Shown here one piece after another: positions 9,571-17,619 of a stretch of 64,000 nucleotides of DNA; the first letter of the stretch is position 1, and each line of letters begins with the position of its first letter. Below the pieces are notes generated by a model that ran no database searches, was not told the origin of the DNA, and saw only the letters and a list, made by a program, of their open reading frames with translations. Location: contig JAEUMY010000012.1 of NCBI GenBank assembly GCA_016791265.1, forward strand, positions 1 to 64,000, written 5' to 3'. This stretch comes from Betaproteobacteria bacterium. Lineage in GTDB: Bacteria; Pseudomonadota; Gammaproteobacteria; Burkholderiales; Usitatibacteraceae. The translations under genes and the position numbers were made by a program.

Positions 9571-10185
9571 ATGAAGTCGAAAACGGTTCACCTGTGTACG
9601 GGGCTTCTTGCGGCGACGATGGGGGCCTTGGCTGCGCCCGCTGCGATGGCGCAGGAAAGCCCGTGGATGGTGCGGGTGCGCGCACTCAACATGAAACTGG
9701 ACAACGGGAACTCACCCGAGGTCGCCGGTGCGAAAGTCACGGTCAACGACAAGACCTTTCCCGAAGTCGATTTTGTCTACCGGCTGACGAAGAATGTCTC
9801 CGCCGAGCTCGTGCTTACCTATCCGCAGAAGCACGATGTGTCCCTGCAAGGTGTCAAGATCGGCACATTGAAGCACCTGCCGCCGATGCTTCTCGCGCAG
9901 TACCAGTTTGCACCCGGTCAGACATTCAATCCCTATGTGGGCGCGGGTCTCAATTACACGCGTTTCATGGATGCGAAGCTGCCGTCGGGCATCACCACCG
10001 ACAAGGACAGTTTCGGTCTGGCGCTTCAGTTGGGCTTCGACGTCGAGATCGGGAAAAACCTATACCTCAATGTCGACTACAAGAAAGTCAACATCGAAGC
10101 CGATGTGAAGGTCGCCGGCGCCAAGTTGACGACGTTCAAGGTCGACCCTGATCTCATCAGTGTTGGCATCGGGTGGCGATTCTGA
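9571..10185 (+). CDS. OmpW-family outer membrane protein
   Basis: OmpW proteins are eight-stranded outer-membrane barrels with a hydrophobic channel, and in enterobacteria they are induced under oxygen limitation. The 204-residue product has a clear signal peptide (residues 1-27, ending AAMAQ) and the OmpW pattern: VRVRALNM, LTKNVSAELVLTYPQKHDV, LPPMLLAQYQF, FNPYVGAGLNYTRF and a C-terminal strand ending GIGWRF with terminal Phe. The ATG at 9571 is preferred to one 13 codons upstream because it starts the signal peptide properly. Two FNR boxes and a downstream terminator make it a single-gene, oxygen-regulated unit. Confidence 0.92.
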   Translation: MKSKTVHLCTGLLAATMGALAAPAAMAQESPWMVRVRALNMKLDNGNSPEVAGAKVTVNDKTFPEVDFVYRLTKNVSAELVLTYPQKHDVSLQGVKIGTLKHLPPMLLAQYQFAPGQTFNPYVGAGLNYTRFMDAKLPSGITTDKDSFGLALQLGFDVEIGKNLYLNVDYKKVNIEADVKVAGAKLTTFKVDPDLISVGIGWRF

Positions 10186-10250
10186 GGCGATTCATCCGCG
10201 CATGATTGTTTGACAGGGCAGGGTCCTCCCCCTGCTTCCGAGCGCCTATC

Positions 10251-10287
10251 GGGCCATTCCGTTCATGACGGAATTGGCCCGTTTTTC
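10251..10287 (+). terminator. Intrinsic terminator after ompW-like gene
   Basis: GGGCCATTCCGT pairs with ACGGAATTGGCCC (one bulged base), followed by GTTTTT. Confidence 0.85.
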
Positions 10288-10380
10288 TGCCGCCGTTGTC
10301 GGAAAGGATTGCCCGGCGAGGGGCATTTGCGCGCGGACCGGTGATATGCTGAGCCATCACCAGACTGACTGGTTCTCATC

Positions 10381-10392
10381 GCGAATATTCGC
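10381..10392. repeat. HIP-like palindrome, exact copy
   Basis: GCGAATATTCGC, 12 bases upstream of the ATG at 10405, so in the leader of that gene; followed by AA. Confidence 0.95.
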
Positions 10393-10404
10393 AAAGGTGT
10401 TCGC

Positions 10405-10764
10405 ATGAATCTCAACGCCATCCAGAAATTCTGCGCCTCGCTCCCCGCGGTCACCCACGACGTCAAGTGGGGCATCGACCTCGTCTACTCCGTGGGCGGG
10501 AAGATGTTCGCCGTCGCCTGCGCGGACAATGAGGGCCGGCCGACAGTGTCCTTCAAGGTCGATGCGGATCGCTTCCTCGAATTCACCGACCGCGAAGGCT
10601 TTATCCCTGCGCCGTACCTGGCGCGTGTGAGGTGGGTGCAGATCGTCGACTTGAAGAAGGTCGGTGATGCCGAGCTGAAGGACTTGCTGAGTCGCTCGCA
10701 CGAACTCGTGGCAGCCGGGCTCACGAAAAAGCTGCGGGCCAGCCTGGGATTGATCAAGTCTTAA
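10405..10764 (+). CDS. MmcQ/YjbR family protein
   Basis: The 119-residue product belongs to the MmcQ/YjbR (CyaY-like fold) family of small proteins thought to bind DNA; no reaction is known. Family signatures are the LPAVTHDVKWGIDLVYSVGGKMFAV segment (residues 14-36), VSFKVDADRFLEF, and the APYLARVRWVQI stretch before the terminal helices. It begins a short cluster with the 88-residue gene 22 bases downstream. A second family member lies at 21694. Confidence 0.88.
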   Translation: MNLNAIQKFCASLPAVTHDVKWGIDLVYSVGGKMFAVACADNEGRPTVSFKVDADRFLEFTDREGFIPAPYLARVRWVQIVDLKKVGDAELKDLLSRSHELVAAGLTKKLRASLGLIKS

Positions 10765-10786
10765 GAACACCGACAAGGAGCAACGG

Positions 10787-11053
10787 ATGTCCGTGGCCAT
10801 CACGAGCGGGGAAGAGCATGCGCACTTCATGCGGGTCGTGGAGCGCATGGGGTACGGAAAGGACGACTTCGAAGTCATGGAGAGCAGCCAGGGCGACGTG
10901 ACGCGCAGCGTGGCCGTCCGCAAGAAGCGCGTGTCGCTGACCGTGACGCGCAAGTCGAAAGCCATCACTCGCGAATACCGCGGCGGACCCGGCAGCAAGT
11001 GGTCGGCCAACGCGGAATGGGAATTGATGCAGGGCCTCTTCGGGCCGCCGTGA
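10787..11053 (+). CDS. Hypothetical protein, 88 residues
   Basis: I do not recognise a family. The small basic/charged product starts 22 bases after the YjbR-like gene behind an AAGGAG ribosome-binding site (10776-10781), so it is probably translated and co-transcribed. It has no signal peptide or membrane segment. Alternating charged residues (KKRVSLTVTRKSKAITREY) suggest a small beta-rich domain. Confidence 0.6.
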   Translation: MSVAITSGEEHAHFMRVVERMGYGKDDFEVMESSQGDVTRSVAVRKKRVSLTVTRKSKAITREYRGGPGSKWSANAEWELMQGLFGPP

Positions 11054-11081
11054 CCTTGCGCGTCAGTGAAGTGATCGCCGT

Positions 11082-11095
11082 TTGACCCTCGTCAA
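11082..11095. promoter_or_regulatory. FNR/ANR-like box upstream of usp gene
   Basis: TTGACCCTCGTCAA fits the TTGAC-N4-GTCAA form of an FNR/DNR-type site. Its centre at 11088.5 is 41 bases from a start near 11130, with TAGACT at 11117-11122 as -10. It is less perfect than the nap and ompW boxes. Confidence 0.6.
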
Positions 11096-11162
11096 AAGGC
11101 GCGCTGGAGCGCCGCCTAGACTGGTGGTGTGAATCTCTCACAGCCAGGCCACGGAGGCGCGC

Positions 11163-11624
11163 ATGTACCAACATATTCTTGTTCCCACCGACGGGTCCGA
11201 GTTGTCCGCGCGTGCGGTGGAGGAGGCCATCAAGCTCGCGCGCTGCACCGGCGCCAAGCTCACCGGCTTCCACGCCATGCCGCAGTACATGCCGGTCTAC
11301 TACGGCGAGGCGGCGATGCTGGCGCCGGGCGGCGTCGAAGCGGTGTTCGATCAGGAAGGATTCGAACAACTCACGCAGCGCAAGGCTGACGCCGCGCTGA
11401 ACGTTGTGGCGCGGCTGGCGCGCGAAGCCGGCGTCACCGTCACCGTGGTCGCCGAGCGGAGCGATGCCCCGGCCGATGCGGTGGTGAACAAGGCGATGGA
11501 ATTGGGCTGCGACGCGATCGTGATGGCGTCACATGGCCGACGCGGCATCACCGGGCTTCTGCTCGGCAGCGAGACCACCAAGGTGCTCACCCATTGCAAG
11601 CTGCCGGTGCTGGTGGTGCGTTGA
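11163..11624 (+). CDS. Universal stress protein, UspA family
   Basis: Universal stress proteins are small cytoplasmic nucleotide-binding proteins induced by starvation, oxygen limitation and other stress. The 153-residue product has the full single-domain fold: YQHILVPTDGSELSARAVEEA at the start and the ATP-binding G-2x-G-9x-G(S/T) motif near the end (ASHGRRGITGLLLGSETTKVLTH). The last strand LPVLVVR closes the domain. It is a single gene with an FNR-like box upstream and a hairpin downstream, consistent with induction at low oxygen. Confidence 0.93.
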   Translation: MYQHILVPTDGSELSARAVEEAIKLARCTGAKLTGFHAMPQYMPVYYGEAAMLAPGGVEAVFDQEGFEQLTQRKADAALNVVARLAREAGVTVTVVAERSDAPADAVVNKAMELGCDAIVMASHGRRGITGLLLGSETTKVLTHCKLPVLVVR

Positions 11625-11637
11625 GGCGATGAGGCCA

Positions 11638-11665
11638 CGCGGCGCCGCTCGGGGCGGGCGCCGCG
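11638..11665. terminator. Hairpin between convergent genes
   Basis: Perfect 9-bp GC stem (CGCGGCGCC with GGCGCCGCG, 10-base loop) fills the gap between the usp stop and the stop of the minus-strand gene. No T run. Could serve both strands. Confidence 0.55.
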
Positions 11666-12949
11666 CTATGAACCCAGCCACCAGCCGAGCCAGCCGCCAG
11701 CGAGCAATAACGCGAGGCCCGGCGCGACTCTGCGCATGAATGCGGCGCCCCCCGCCACACTCGCGGCCACACCTTTGCTCAAGGTGTTGGTGGTGACGCC
11801 CAGCATCGTCAGCAAAGCGACGTCGACGCCGTTGGCGTTGGCGGCCTGTTCCGCCGCGAGATTGAACGCGGCCGTTCCCGCCGCGTGGGCGTCGGCGAAA
11901 CCCGCGAGGGCGATGGACGCGGTCGCCGCAAGCGCGCCCGCGCTGCCCTGCAACCACGACACCAGCGCCGTCACCCCGGTCATCAATGCGGCGAAGCCCA
12001 GCGCGTGCAGCGGCTGGAACGCCGCGGGATGCGGCCGCTCCGCCTTGGCTGGCGTCTCGTGGTCTCGGCGCCAGCCAAACAGCGCGGCGATGACCGCGCC
12101 CGCCGCGCCGCCGACGAGCGGCCAGGCGAGTGTCCGCAGCAGATCCGGATTCACCAGCGCGGCCAGCACGGCCAGCTGGATCATGGTCGCCACATTGGAG
12201 AGCAACGCGCCACTGGCGCAGGCCGGCGCGCCGGCCGCATGCAGACGGGCGCGGTGGCCCATCGCCGCCATGGTCGCCGTGCTGGAGACGAAGCCGGAGA
12301 AGAAGCCGGACAGCGCGAGGCCGCTGCGCGCACCGAATATTCGCAAGGCGACATGCCCCGCCGCTTGCAGCATCAGCACCACCACGACCAGTCGCCAGAC
12401 GCGGTGCGGATTCAGCGCGGGCGCCCAATGCGGCCCGCGATCCGGCAACAGCGGCAGCACCACCAGCGCGGCGCCCGCCAGCAGCAGGCCGTTGCGCAGT
12501 TCTTCGCCGGACAGCAGATCGCGCGAAAAGCGATGCAGCGGGTGGCGCGACGCAAGCAGCATCGCCACCACCACGCCCGCGCCGGCGGCCACGGCCGGGC
12601 GCGCGACCGCGGTCACGCCGAGCACATACGTGATGAACAAGGCGAGTTCAGTCGTGATGCCGGGATCGTGCGAGCGGTCCCGCCAGTACGCCACCGCGAT
12701 GAGGGCGCCCACCACCGCCGCGCCGATGGGCGCCAGCCACGGGGACGAGGCGACCGGCACGAGCGCGCCACTGTCCGCGAGCTGGGCGAGGCAGCCCGTC
12801 AGCGCGACGATCGTGAACGTGCGGACGCCCGCGAACGCGCGGGTTGGCCCGGTGCCCTTGCTGCGCTCACGTTCGATGCCGATCAGCAGCCCGATGCCCA
12901 GCGACACGAGAAGCGCCAGCATGCGAGGATCGGATTCGAGGGCGGACAT
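11666..12949 (-). CDS. MgtC/DUF4010 family membrane protein
   Basis: The 427-residue polytopic membrane protein has an MgtC/SapB-like N-terminal part (LLVSLGIGLLIGIERERSK, then GVRTFTIVALTG, residues 10-55) and a C-terminal DUF4010 part rich in transmembrane helices. Such proteins are often annotated as Mg2+ transport-associated, but no transport function is proven. I start it at the ATG at 12949 because upstream sequence in this frame is polar and overlaps the divergent hydrolase. A HIP-like near copy lies in it (Arg-Ile-Phe-Gly). Confidence 0.85.
   Translation of the reverse strand: MSALESDPRMLALLVSLGIGLLIGIERERSKGTGPTRAFAGVRTFTIVALTGCLAQLADSGALVPVASSPWLAPIGAAVVGALIAVAYWRDRSHDPGITTELALFITYVLGVTAVARPAVAAGAGVVVAMLLASRHPLHRFSRDLLSGEELRNGLLLAGAALVVLPLLPDRGPHWAPALNPHRVWRLVVVVLMLQAAGHVALRIFGARSGLALSGFFSGFVSSTATMAAMGHRARLHAAGAPACASGALLSNVATMIQLAVLAALVNPDLLRTLAWPLVGGAAGAVIAALFGWRRDHETPAKAERPHPAAFQPLHALGFAALMTGVTALVSWLQGSAGALAATASIALAGFADAHAAGTAAFNLAAEQAANANGVDVALLTMLGVTTNTLSKGVAASVAGGAAFMRRVAPGLALLLAGGWLGWWLGS
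12333..12344. repeat. HIP-like palindrome, one mismatch
   Basis: CCGAATATTCGC inside the DUF4010 gene. Confidence 0.7.
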
Positions 12950-13036
12950 GGTGACTGGGCGCGGGCGGAGAGCGATTTCCGTGTACGTCTCTGCGTTTGC
13001 AGCGGCGTGGAATTTCTTTCGCATCGAGCGTAGCAC

Positions 13037-14026
13037 GTGAAGCGAGCACGCCGCAGGTTGATCGGCATCGGGTCGCTGTCGTTGGCCGCGCTGGTCGTGT
13101 GGTCGCTGACCGTGTTTCATCGCGACATGGCCGCCGCCTATCGCAACGTCGAGGGTCGCTGCGCGCGACTCGCCGCGCCGCTCGGCGATATCGAATACGC
13201 CCGTGGCGGTACCAAGGGCGTCACCGTGCTGGTCATTCACGGCAGCGGCGGTGGCTGCGACCAGGGCACGCTGCTGGCTTCAGCGCTGCTGCCCGAGGAC
13301 CAGGCCTGGGTCGCGCCGTCGCGGTTCGGCTATCTCGGCTCCGCCGTGCCGGCCGGCGCGACCTTCGCCACCCAGGCCGATGCCTACGCCCGGTTGCTTG
13401 ATCAACTGCGATTGGCGCGGGTCGCGGTGGTGGCCTTTTCGCACGGCGGGCCGTCCGCACTGGAATTCGCGACGCGCCATCCGGATCGGGTCAGCGCGCT
13501 GATTCTGGTGTCCGCGGGTGTCGCCGCGTCCGCCGACGCCGAGCAATCGGGTGCGGACTTCAAAGGCTGGATGCTCATGCAGGTGTTCCAGCATGACTTC
13601 GCCTATTGGGCCGTGACCCGCGCGTTTCGTGGCGCGTTCATGCGGTTGATGGGGGCGGACCCGGCCGTGGTGAGCACGCTCAATCCCGCCCAGCGCGAGC
13701 TGGTGGATCGCGTCATTGACGGCATGAACCCGGTGTCACGCCGCGCGGCCGGCACGCGCTTTGACCACACCGCCGCCATGCCCGATGCGCGGATTCGCGC
13801 CATCCGGGCGCCGACGCTGATCGTGCATGCCGAAGACGACCGGCTGCAACTGTTCCACAATGCGGCATTCGCGATGCGACACATCGAAGGCGCGCGATTG
13901 CTGAAGTTCGCTCACGGCGGGCACCTGGTGTTCAGCGTCGAGCAGGTGGCCATTCGGTCTGCGATTGAAGCCGCTCTGACGGACGAGAAGGCAGGTCGCG
14001 TGCATGACAGAGGAGGACTCTCATGA
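13037..14026 (+). CDS. Alpha/beta hydrolase, membrane anchored or secreted
   Basis: The 329-residue product is an alpha/beta-hydrolase fold enzyme of unknown substrate. A hydrophobic N-terminus (about residues 8-28) after a basic start suggests a signal anchor. Catalytic candidates are the nucleophile serine in VVAFSHGGPS, the aspartate in IVHAEDDRL and the histidine in HGGHLVF; the oxyanion segment is LVIHGSGGG. The start is a GTG at 13037. It is divergent from the DUF4010 gene with about 90 bases between the start codons. Confidence 0.85.
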   Translation: MKRARRRLIGIGSLSLAALVVWSLTVFHRDMAAAYRNVEGRCARLAAPLGDIEYARGGTKGVTVLVIHGSGGGCDQGTLLASALLPEDQAWVAPSRFGYLGSAVPAGATFATQADAYARLLDQLRLARVAVVAFSHGGPSALEFATRHPDRVSALILVSAGVAASADAEQSGADFKGWMLMQVFQHDFAYWAVTRAFRGAFMRLMGADPAVVSTLNPAQRELVDRVIDGMNPVSRRAAGTRFDHTAAMPDARIRAIRAPTLIVHAEDDRLQLFHNAAFAMRHIEGARLLKFAHGGHLVFSVEQVAIRSAIEAALTDEKAGRVHDRGGLS

Positions 14027-14075
14027 ACACGGAAAGCCGGCGATTCGCGAATCCATCCGCCAAGGCGGTTCGCCC

Positions 14076-15470
14076 ATGAGTGCGCCAGCGAGACTCACTT
14101 TCCTCGGGGCCGCGGGCGAGGTCACCGGCTCCTGCCATCAGGTCGACACCGGCACGCAGCGATTCCTGCTCGACTGCGGCCTGTTCCAGGGCGGTCGTGC
14201 GGCGGCCACACGCAATCGCCAGTTCGCGTTCAAGCCCTCGGAGATCGACTTCGTCATCCTGTCGCACGCGCATCTGGATCATTCCGGGCTGATTCCGCGC
14301 CTCGTCGCGCAAGGCTTTCGCGGCAAGGTGCATGCGACGGCAGCCACCGCCGATCTGCTCTCGGTGCTGCTGCCCGACAGCGGCCACCTGCAGGAGCGGG
14401 AGGCGGAGCGCGACAGTCGTGACCGGAAGCGCGCGGTGCAGCCGCTGTACACCGCGATGGAGGCGCAGCAGAGCCTGAAGCGCATCGCCCATCATCGCTA
14501 TGGCGAGCCGTTTCAGCCCGCGCCCGGCGTGACCTGCCTGTTTCGCGATGCCGGTCACATTCTCGGCTCGGCCACGGTGGAGGTGCGGATCGCGTCGGAC
14601 GCGGGCGAGCATGTGCTCGTGTTCTCCGGCGACATCGGCCAGCGCGGCCACCCCATCGTGCGCGACCCTGAACCCGTGCCTTACGCCGACACGCTGCTGG
14701 TCGAATCCACCTACGGTGACCGGCTGCACAAGAATCTCGCGCAAACGCTGGATGAACTCGCCTACGCCATCACCGACACCTTGCACTCGAAGCGCGGCAA
14801 CGTCGTCATTCCCGCCTTCGCCGTCGGCCGCACGCAGGACATTCTCTACTTCATCGCCAAGTTGGCGCGCCAGGGGCGCTTGCCGCCGCTCACCGTGTAT
14901 GTGGACTCCCCCATGGCCGAAGCCGCGACGCGGCTCGTCATGGCCCACCCGGAGTTGCATGACGACGACAGCGGCGCGCTGCGCGATCTCCTCGCCGGCA
15001 AGATTCGTGGCGCGCGTGTGGTGCTGGTGAGTGATGTGGAGAGTTCGCGCCGCATCAACACCGTGAAGGGTGGGGCGGTCATCCTCTCCGCGAGCGGCAT
15101 GTGCGAGGGCGGGCGCATTCGTCATCACCTCTTCCACAACCTGCCGCGCAAGGAGAGCGCTGTCGTGTTCGCGGGCTTTCAGGCGGTGGGCACGCTGGGC
15201 CGGCGCATCGTCGACGGCGCGAAGTCGGTGCGAATATTCGCAGAGGCCATTCCGGTGCGCGCCCGCGTGTTCACCATCGGCGGGCTGTCGGCGCACGCCG
15301 ATCAGGCCGGGCTGCTGCAATGGCTGGGCGGCTTCAAGACGCCGCCGCGCGGCACCTGGGTCGTGCATGGCGAGCCGCTCGCGGCGATGGCGCTTCGCGA
15401 CCGGGTTCGCGAGAGCCTGGGCTGGGACGCGGCGGTGGCGGTGGTCGGGAAGTCCATCTTCCTCAAGTGA
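14076..15470 (+). CDS. MBL-fold metallo-hydrolase, beta-CASP RNase family
   Basis: This is a metallo-beta-lactamase-fold nuclease of the beta-CASP type, related to archaeal/eukaryal CPSF73-like RNA processing enzymes and bacterial homologues. The 464-residue product has the zinc motif SHAHLDHSG, later ligands in FRDAGHILGSA and FSGDIGQ, and the beta-CASP features PAFAVGRTQDIL and SGMCEGGRIRHHL, with SAHADQ near the end. The start at 14076 (MSAPARLTFLGAAGEVTGS) matches the family; the frame overlaps the hydrolase upstream. A HIP-like copy encodes VRIFAEA near residue 385-390. Confidence 0.92.
   Translation: MSAPARLTFLGAAGEVTGSCHQVDTGTQRFLLDCGLFQGGRAAATRNRQFAFKPSEIDFVILSHAHLDHSGLIPRLVAQGFRGKVHATAATADLLSVLLPDSGHLQEREAERDSRDRKRAVQPLYTAMEAQQSLKRIAHHRYGEPFQPAPGVTCLFRDAGHILGSATVEVRIASDAGEHVLVFSGDIGQRGHPIVRDPEPVPYADTLLVESTYGDRLHKNLAQTLDELAYAITDTLHSKRGNVVIPAFAVGRTQDILYFIAKLARQGRLPPLTVYVDSPMAEAATRLVMAHPELHDDDSGALRDLLAGKIRGARVVLVSDVESSRRINTVKGGAVILSASGMCEGGRIRHHLFHNLPRKESAVVFAGFQAVGTLGRRIVDGAKSVRIFAEAIPVRARVFTIGGLSAHADQAGLLQWLGGFKTPPRGTWVVHGEPLAAMALRDRVRESLGWDAAVAVVGKSIFLK
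15230..15241. repeat. HIP-like palindrome, exact copy
   Basis: GCGAATATTCGC inside the MBL gene, read as Arg-Ile-Phe-Ala. Confidence 0.95.
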
Positions 15471-15554
15471 GGTCCATGCGCGGTTCGTCCGCGCTGAAGC
15501 CGGTGAATGCCCGCCATGAGACTAGGGCCTGTTCACACTGATTTCATATCCCTC

Positions 15555-15665
15555 GTTGTCCTCATGCCGGGAGGAGCGCAAGGCGTCCGCCGCCGCCAAG
15601 GGTCATCCCTTGGCAAGGTGGGCAACGCCGCTCAATTGGCAAACCCGACCCGGCATGAGGACAAC
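15555..15665. repeat. Inverted-repeat element, 17-bp perfect ends
   Basis: A 111-base unit bounded by perfect 17-bp inverted repeats (15555-15571 and 15649-15665, beginning GTTGTCCTCATGCCGGG). Inside is a second perfect palindrome, CCAAGGG-TCAT-CCCTTGG (15596-15613). There is no coding capacity. It resembles a small non-autonomous mobile element or a folded REP-type unit. It lies just upstream of a gene that seems to lack its 5' part. Confidence 0.6.
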
Positions 15666-15694
15666 CCTCCGGGCTGGGTTGTGGCGGGCGCGCG

Positions 15695-15928
15695 GTGTGG
15701 GCGCTGTACGCGTTCAGCGGCGCCGGGCTGATCGCGCGGTTGCCGCTCTTGAAATGGGTGTTGGCGGCCATCGCTGGCGCGCTGCTCGCGCGCGCGTTCG
15801 CGTTCCCGTTGCTGATGTCGCGCTTTCCCGAGAACTCGATGACGTTCTGGTGGGTGTCGTCCGGCCTGTGCTTTGTCATGGGCGCGGCCTATCTCCACGG
15901 TGTCGTCGCACTCTGGCGACTTCGCTAG
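15695..15928 (+). pseudogene. Membrane protein fragment, possibly 5'-truncated
   Basis: The 77-residue frame encodes two convincing hydrophobic segments (about residues 18-40 and 50-70) and ends cleanly, but begins abruptly with a GTG inside what looks like the middle of a helix-rich protein. No ribosome-binding site is visible. The frame is open upstream only to base 15659, where the inverted-repeat element lies. The simplest reading is the C-terminal remnant of a roughly 120-residue membrane protein whose 5' end was lost when the element inserted. It could also be a complete small membrane protein. Confidence 0.5.
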
Positions 15929-15940
15929 GAAGGGCGTCTT

Positions 15941-15952
15941 GCGAATATTCGC
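15941..15952. repeat. HIP-like palindrome, exact copy
   Basis: GCGAATATTCGC, 12 bases after the fragment's stop codon; preceded by TT. Confidence 0.95.
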
Positions 15953-16062
15953 ATTGGCGAAGGTGCCGCCGTTCGCGCTGCGCGGTTCGCGGGCGAGCAG
16001 TTGACTTCAGTCCGCCCACCGGCAATCATCGCCGCAGCCCAGAGTCTTCCGGAGAAGCGCCC

Positions 16063-16527
16063 ATGAATCCCTTGCCCAATGTCGTCGTCAATTTCGCCGA
16101 TGTCTCGCACGCCATTCAACTGGCGTTGGCGCCGGTCTTCTTGCTGACCGGCATCGCGGGACTTCTCAATGTCATGGCCGGCCGGCTGGCGCGCATCATC
16201 GACCGCGGCCGCAAGCTCACTGAGCAGCCGGTGCCGCCGCCGTTTCAAGCCCCCGAGGCGTTGCGCGCGCAGCTTGAGCTGCTGGAGCGCCGCCGTCATT
16301 TCGCCAGCGCAGCCATCACCACCTGCACGTCCTCCGCGCTGCTGGTGTGCATGGTCGTCGCGGCGTTGTTTCTGGAGGTCCTGCTGCAAGCGCAGTTCAA
16401 GTGGCTGATTGGCGTGTTGTTCACGGCCGCCACGCTCACGTTGGTGGTCGGCCTCGCCTACTTTCTGCGCGAAGTTCATCTCGCCACGACGACCATTCGC
16501 ATTCACATGGATGCGGGTGGCGGTTGA
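16063..16527 (+). CDS. DUF2721 family membrane protein
   Basis: The 154-residue product matches the DUF2721 family of small inner-membrane proteins with no known function: an N-terminal FADVSHAIQLALAPVFLLTGIAG helix, the conserved basic segment NVMAGRLARIIDRGR (about residues 37-52), a charged cytoplasmic stretch, and two further hydrophobic helices (about residues 85-130). A GGAGAAG ribosome-binding site lies just before the ATG at 16063. A HIP-like copy sits in the short gap to the next gene. Confidence 0.85.
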   Translation: MNPLPNVVVNFADVSHAIQLALAPVFLLTGIAGLLNVMAGRLARIIDRGRKLTEQPVPPPFQAPEALRAQLELLERRRHFASAAITTCTSSALLVCMVVAALFLEVLLQAQFKWLIGVLFTAATLTLVVGLAYFLREVHLATTTIRIHMDAGGG

Positions 16528-16546
16528 ACGCGATGTCGCGGCGGCC

Positions 16547-16558
16547 GCGAATATTCGC
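16547..16558. repeat. HIP-like palindrome, exact copy
   Basis: GCGAATATTCGC, 11 bases before the ATG at 16570; it occupies the place where a ribosome-binding site is expected. Followed by AA. Confidence 0.95.
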
Positions 16559-16569
16559 AATGGCGCGTC

Positions 16570-16986
16570 ATGGCGGCAAGTGACAGCGATGGTCCGGCTG
16601 GGTCCGCACAGCGCTTTCGCGCCGCGACGTGGTACATCGTCGCCGCCTGCTTGGCGTGGGCGCTGTTCGTGACTGTCGCGCTGGTGTCGTGGCGCGCAAG
16701 CGGCTTCTCGCTCGTGACCCTCGGCCTCGCCGCAGGCAGTGTGCTGGCGCTTGCCGGCTTGGCCGATGCGCTCACGCTCCGCGTCACGTTGCAAGCCGAT
16801 GCCATCGATTATGTGTGCAACTTTCGCCGCCGCCGCGTCGCGCGAGCGGACATCAAACGCGTCGTGGCCGAGAAGGGGACGCCGCTCACGCTGGAACTCT
16901 CCTCAGGCGGCTGGGTCAGGCTGCCCAGCCTCGGCGGGCGCTTGCATGCGAACACCCTGCGCGCGTGGTTGCGGCGCGGAGCGTGA
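16570..16986 (+). CDS. Hypothetical two-helix membrane protein with PH-like tail
   Basis: The 138-residue product has two transmembrane segments (about residues 18-40 and 48-68) followed by a soluble domain: LRVTLQADAIDYVC, then RRRVARADIKRVVAEKGTPLTLEL, and GGRLHANTLRAWL. This layout is common in small bacterial membrane proteins with a PH-like domain, but I cannot assign a family. The start is uncertain because a HIP-like repeat occupies the normal ribosome-binding-site position. Confidence 0.65.
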   Translation: MAASDSDGPAGSAQRFRAATWYIVAACLAWALFVTVALVSWRASGFSLVTLGLAAGSVLALAGLADALTLRVTLQADAIDYVCNFRRRRVARADIKRVVAEKGTPLTLELSSGGWVRLPSLGGRLHANTLRAWLRRGA

Positions 16987-17008
16987 ATTCAAGCGGAAAT
17001 TCGCCAAC

Positions 17009-17590
17009 ATGAAACTCACCCTCCATCCCCTGACGCCTGACCGTTGGAATGATCTGGAATCGATTTTCAACGCGAGCGGCTGCTCCGTCGCACGAAGCTG
17101 CTGGTGCATGTTCTATCGCCAGCGCGGTCAAGGCCCGACGCCACCGCAAGGCGCCACGCGCGGTGCGATGAACAAGGCCCGCTTCAAGGCCGTCGTCGAG
17201 GCCGGCCCGCCGCCCGGGTTGATCGGCTATCGGGGCAAGACACCCGTCGGCTGGGTCTCGCTCGGCCCGCGCGAAGACTACGCCAAGTTGGAGCGTTCGC
17301 CTGTGATGAAGCCCGTGGATGATCGGCCGGTCTGGTCCATCATCTGCTTTGTCGTGCCGTCCGAGTTTCGCCGACAGGGTGTCGCGCAGGCGTTGCTCGA
17401 AGGCGCGATCAAGTACGCAACCAAGCAGGGCGCCACGCTTGTCGAGGCCTACCCCGTCGACAAGCCCGAGCGTTCGCACGACGAGTTCATGTGGTTTGGC
17501 GCCAAGGCCATGTTCGACAAGGCCGGGTTCGATGAAGTGGCGAGACGAAAGCCGCAGCGGCCGGTGATGAGGTTGCGAGCGGAAAAGTGA
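17009..17590 (+). CDS. GNAT family N-acetyltransferase
   Basis: The 193-residue protein is a GCN5-related acetyltransferase; the substrate is unknown. The acetyl-CoA motif is FVVPSEFRRQGVAQALLEGAIKYA (about residues 113-136), with an adjacent VEAYPVD strand and a C-terminal FMWFGAKAMFDKAGFDEV region typical of this class. The N-terminal part has a CxxxxxSCWCMFYR cysteine-rich segment. The frame is open upstream into the previous gene, but the ATG at 17009 gives the normal beginning. Confidence 0.87.
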   Translation: MKLTLHPLTPDRWNDLESIFNASGCSVARSCWCMFYRQRGQGPTPPQGATRGAMNKARFKAVVEAGPPPGLIGYRGKTPVGWVSLGPREDYAKLERSPVMKPVDDRPVWSIICFVVPSEFRRQGVAQALLEGAIKYATKQGATLVEAYPVDKPERSHDEFMWFGAKAMFDKAGFDEVARRKPQRPVMRLRAEK

Positions 17591-17619
17591 GATTCGAATT
17601 TCTCATAGGAGGTGTGGAG

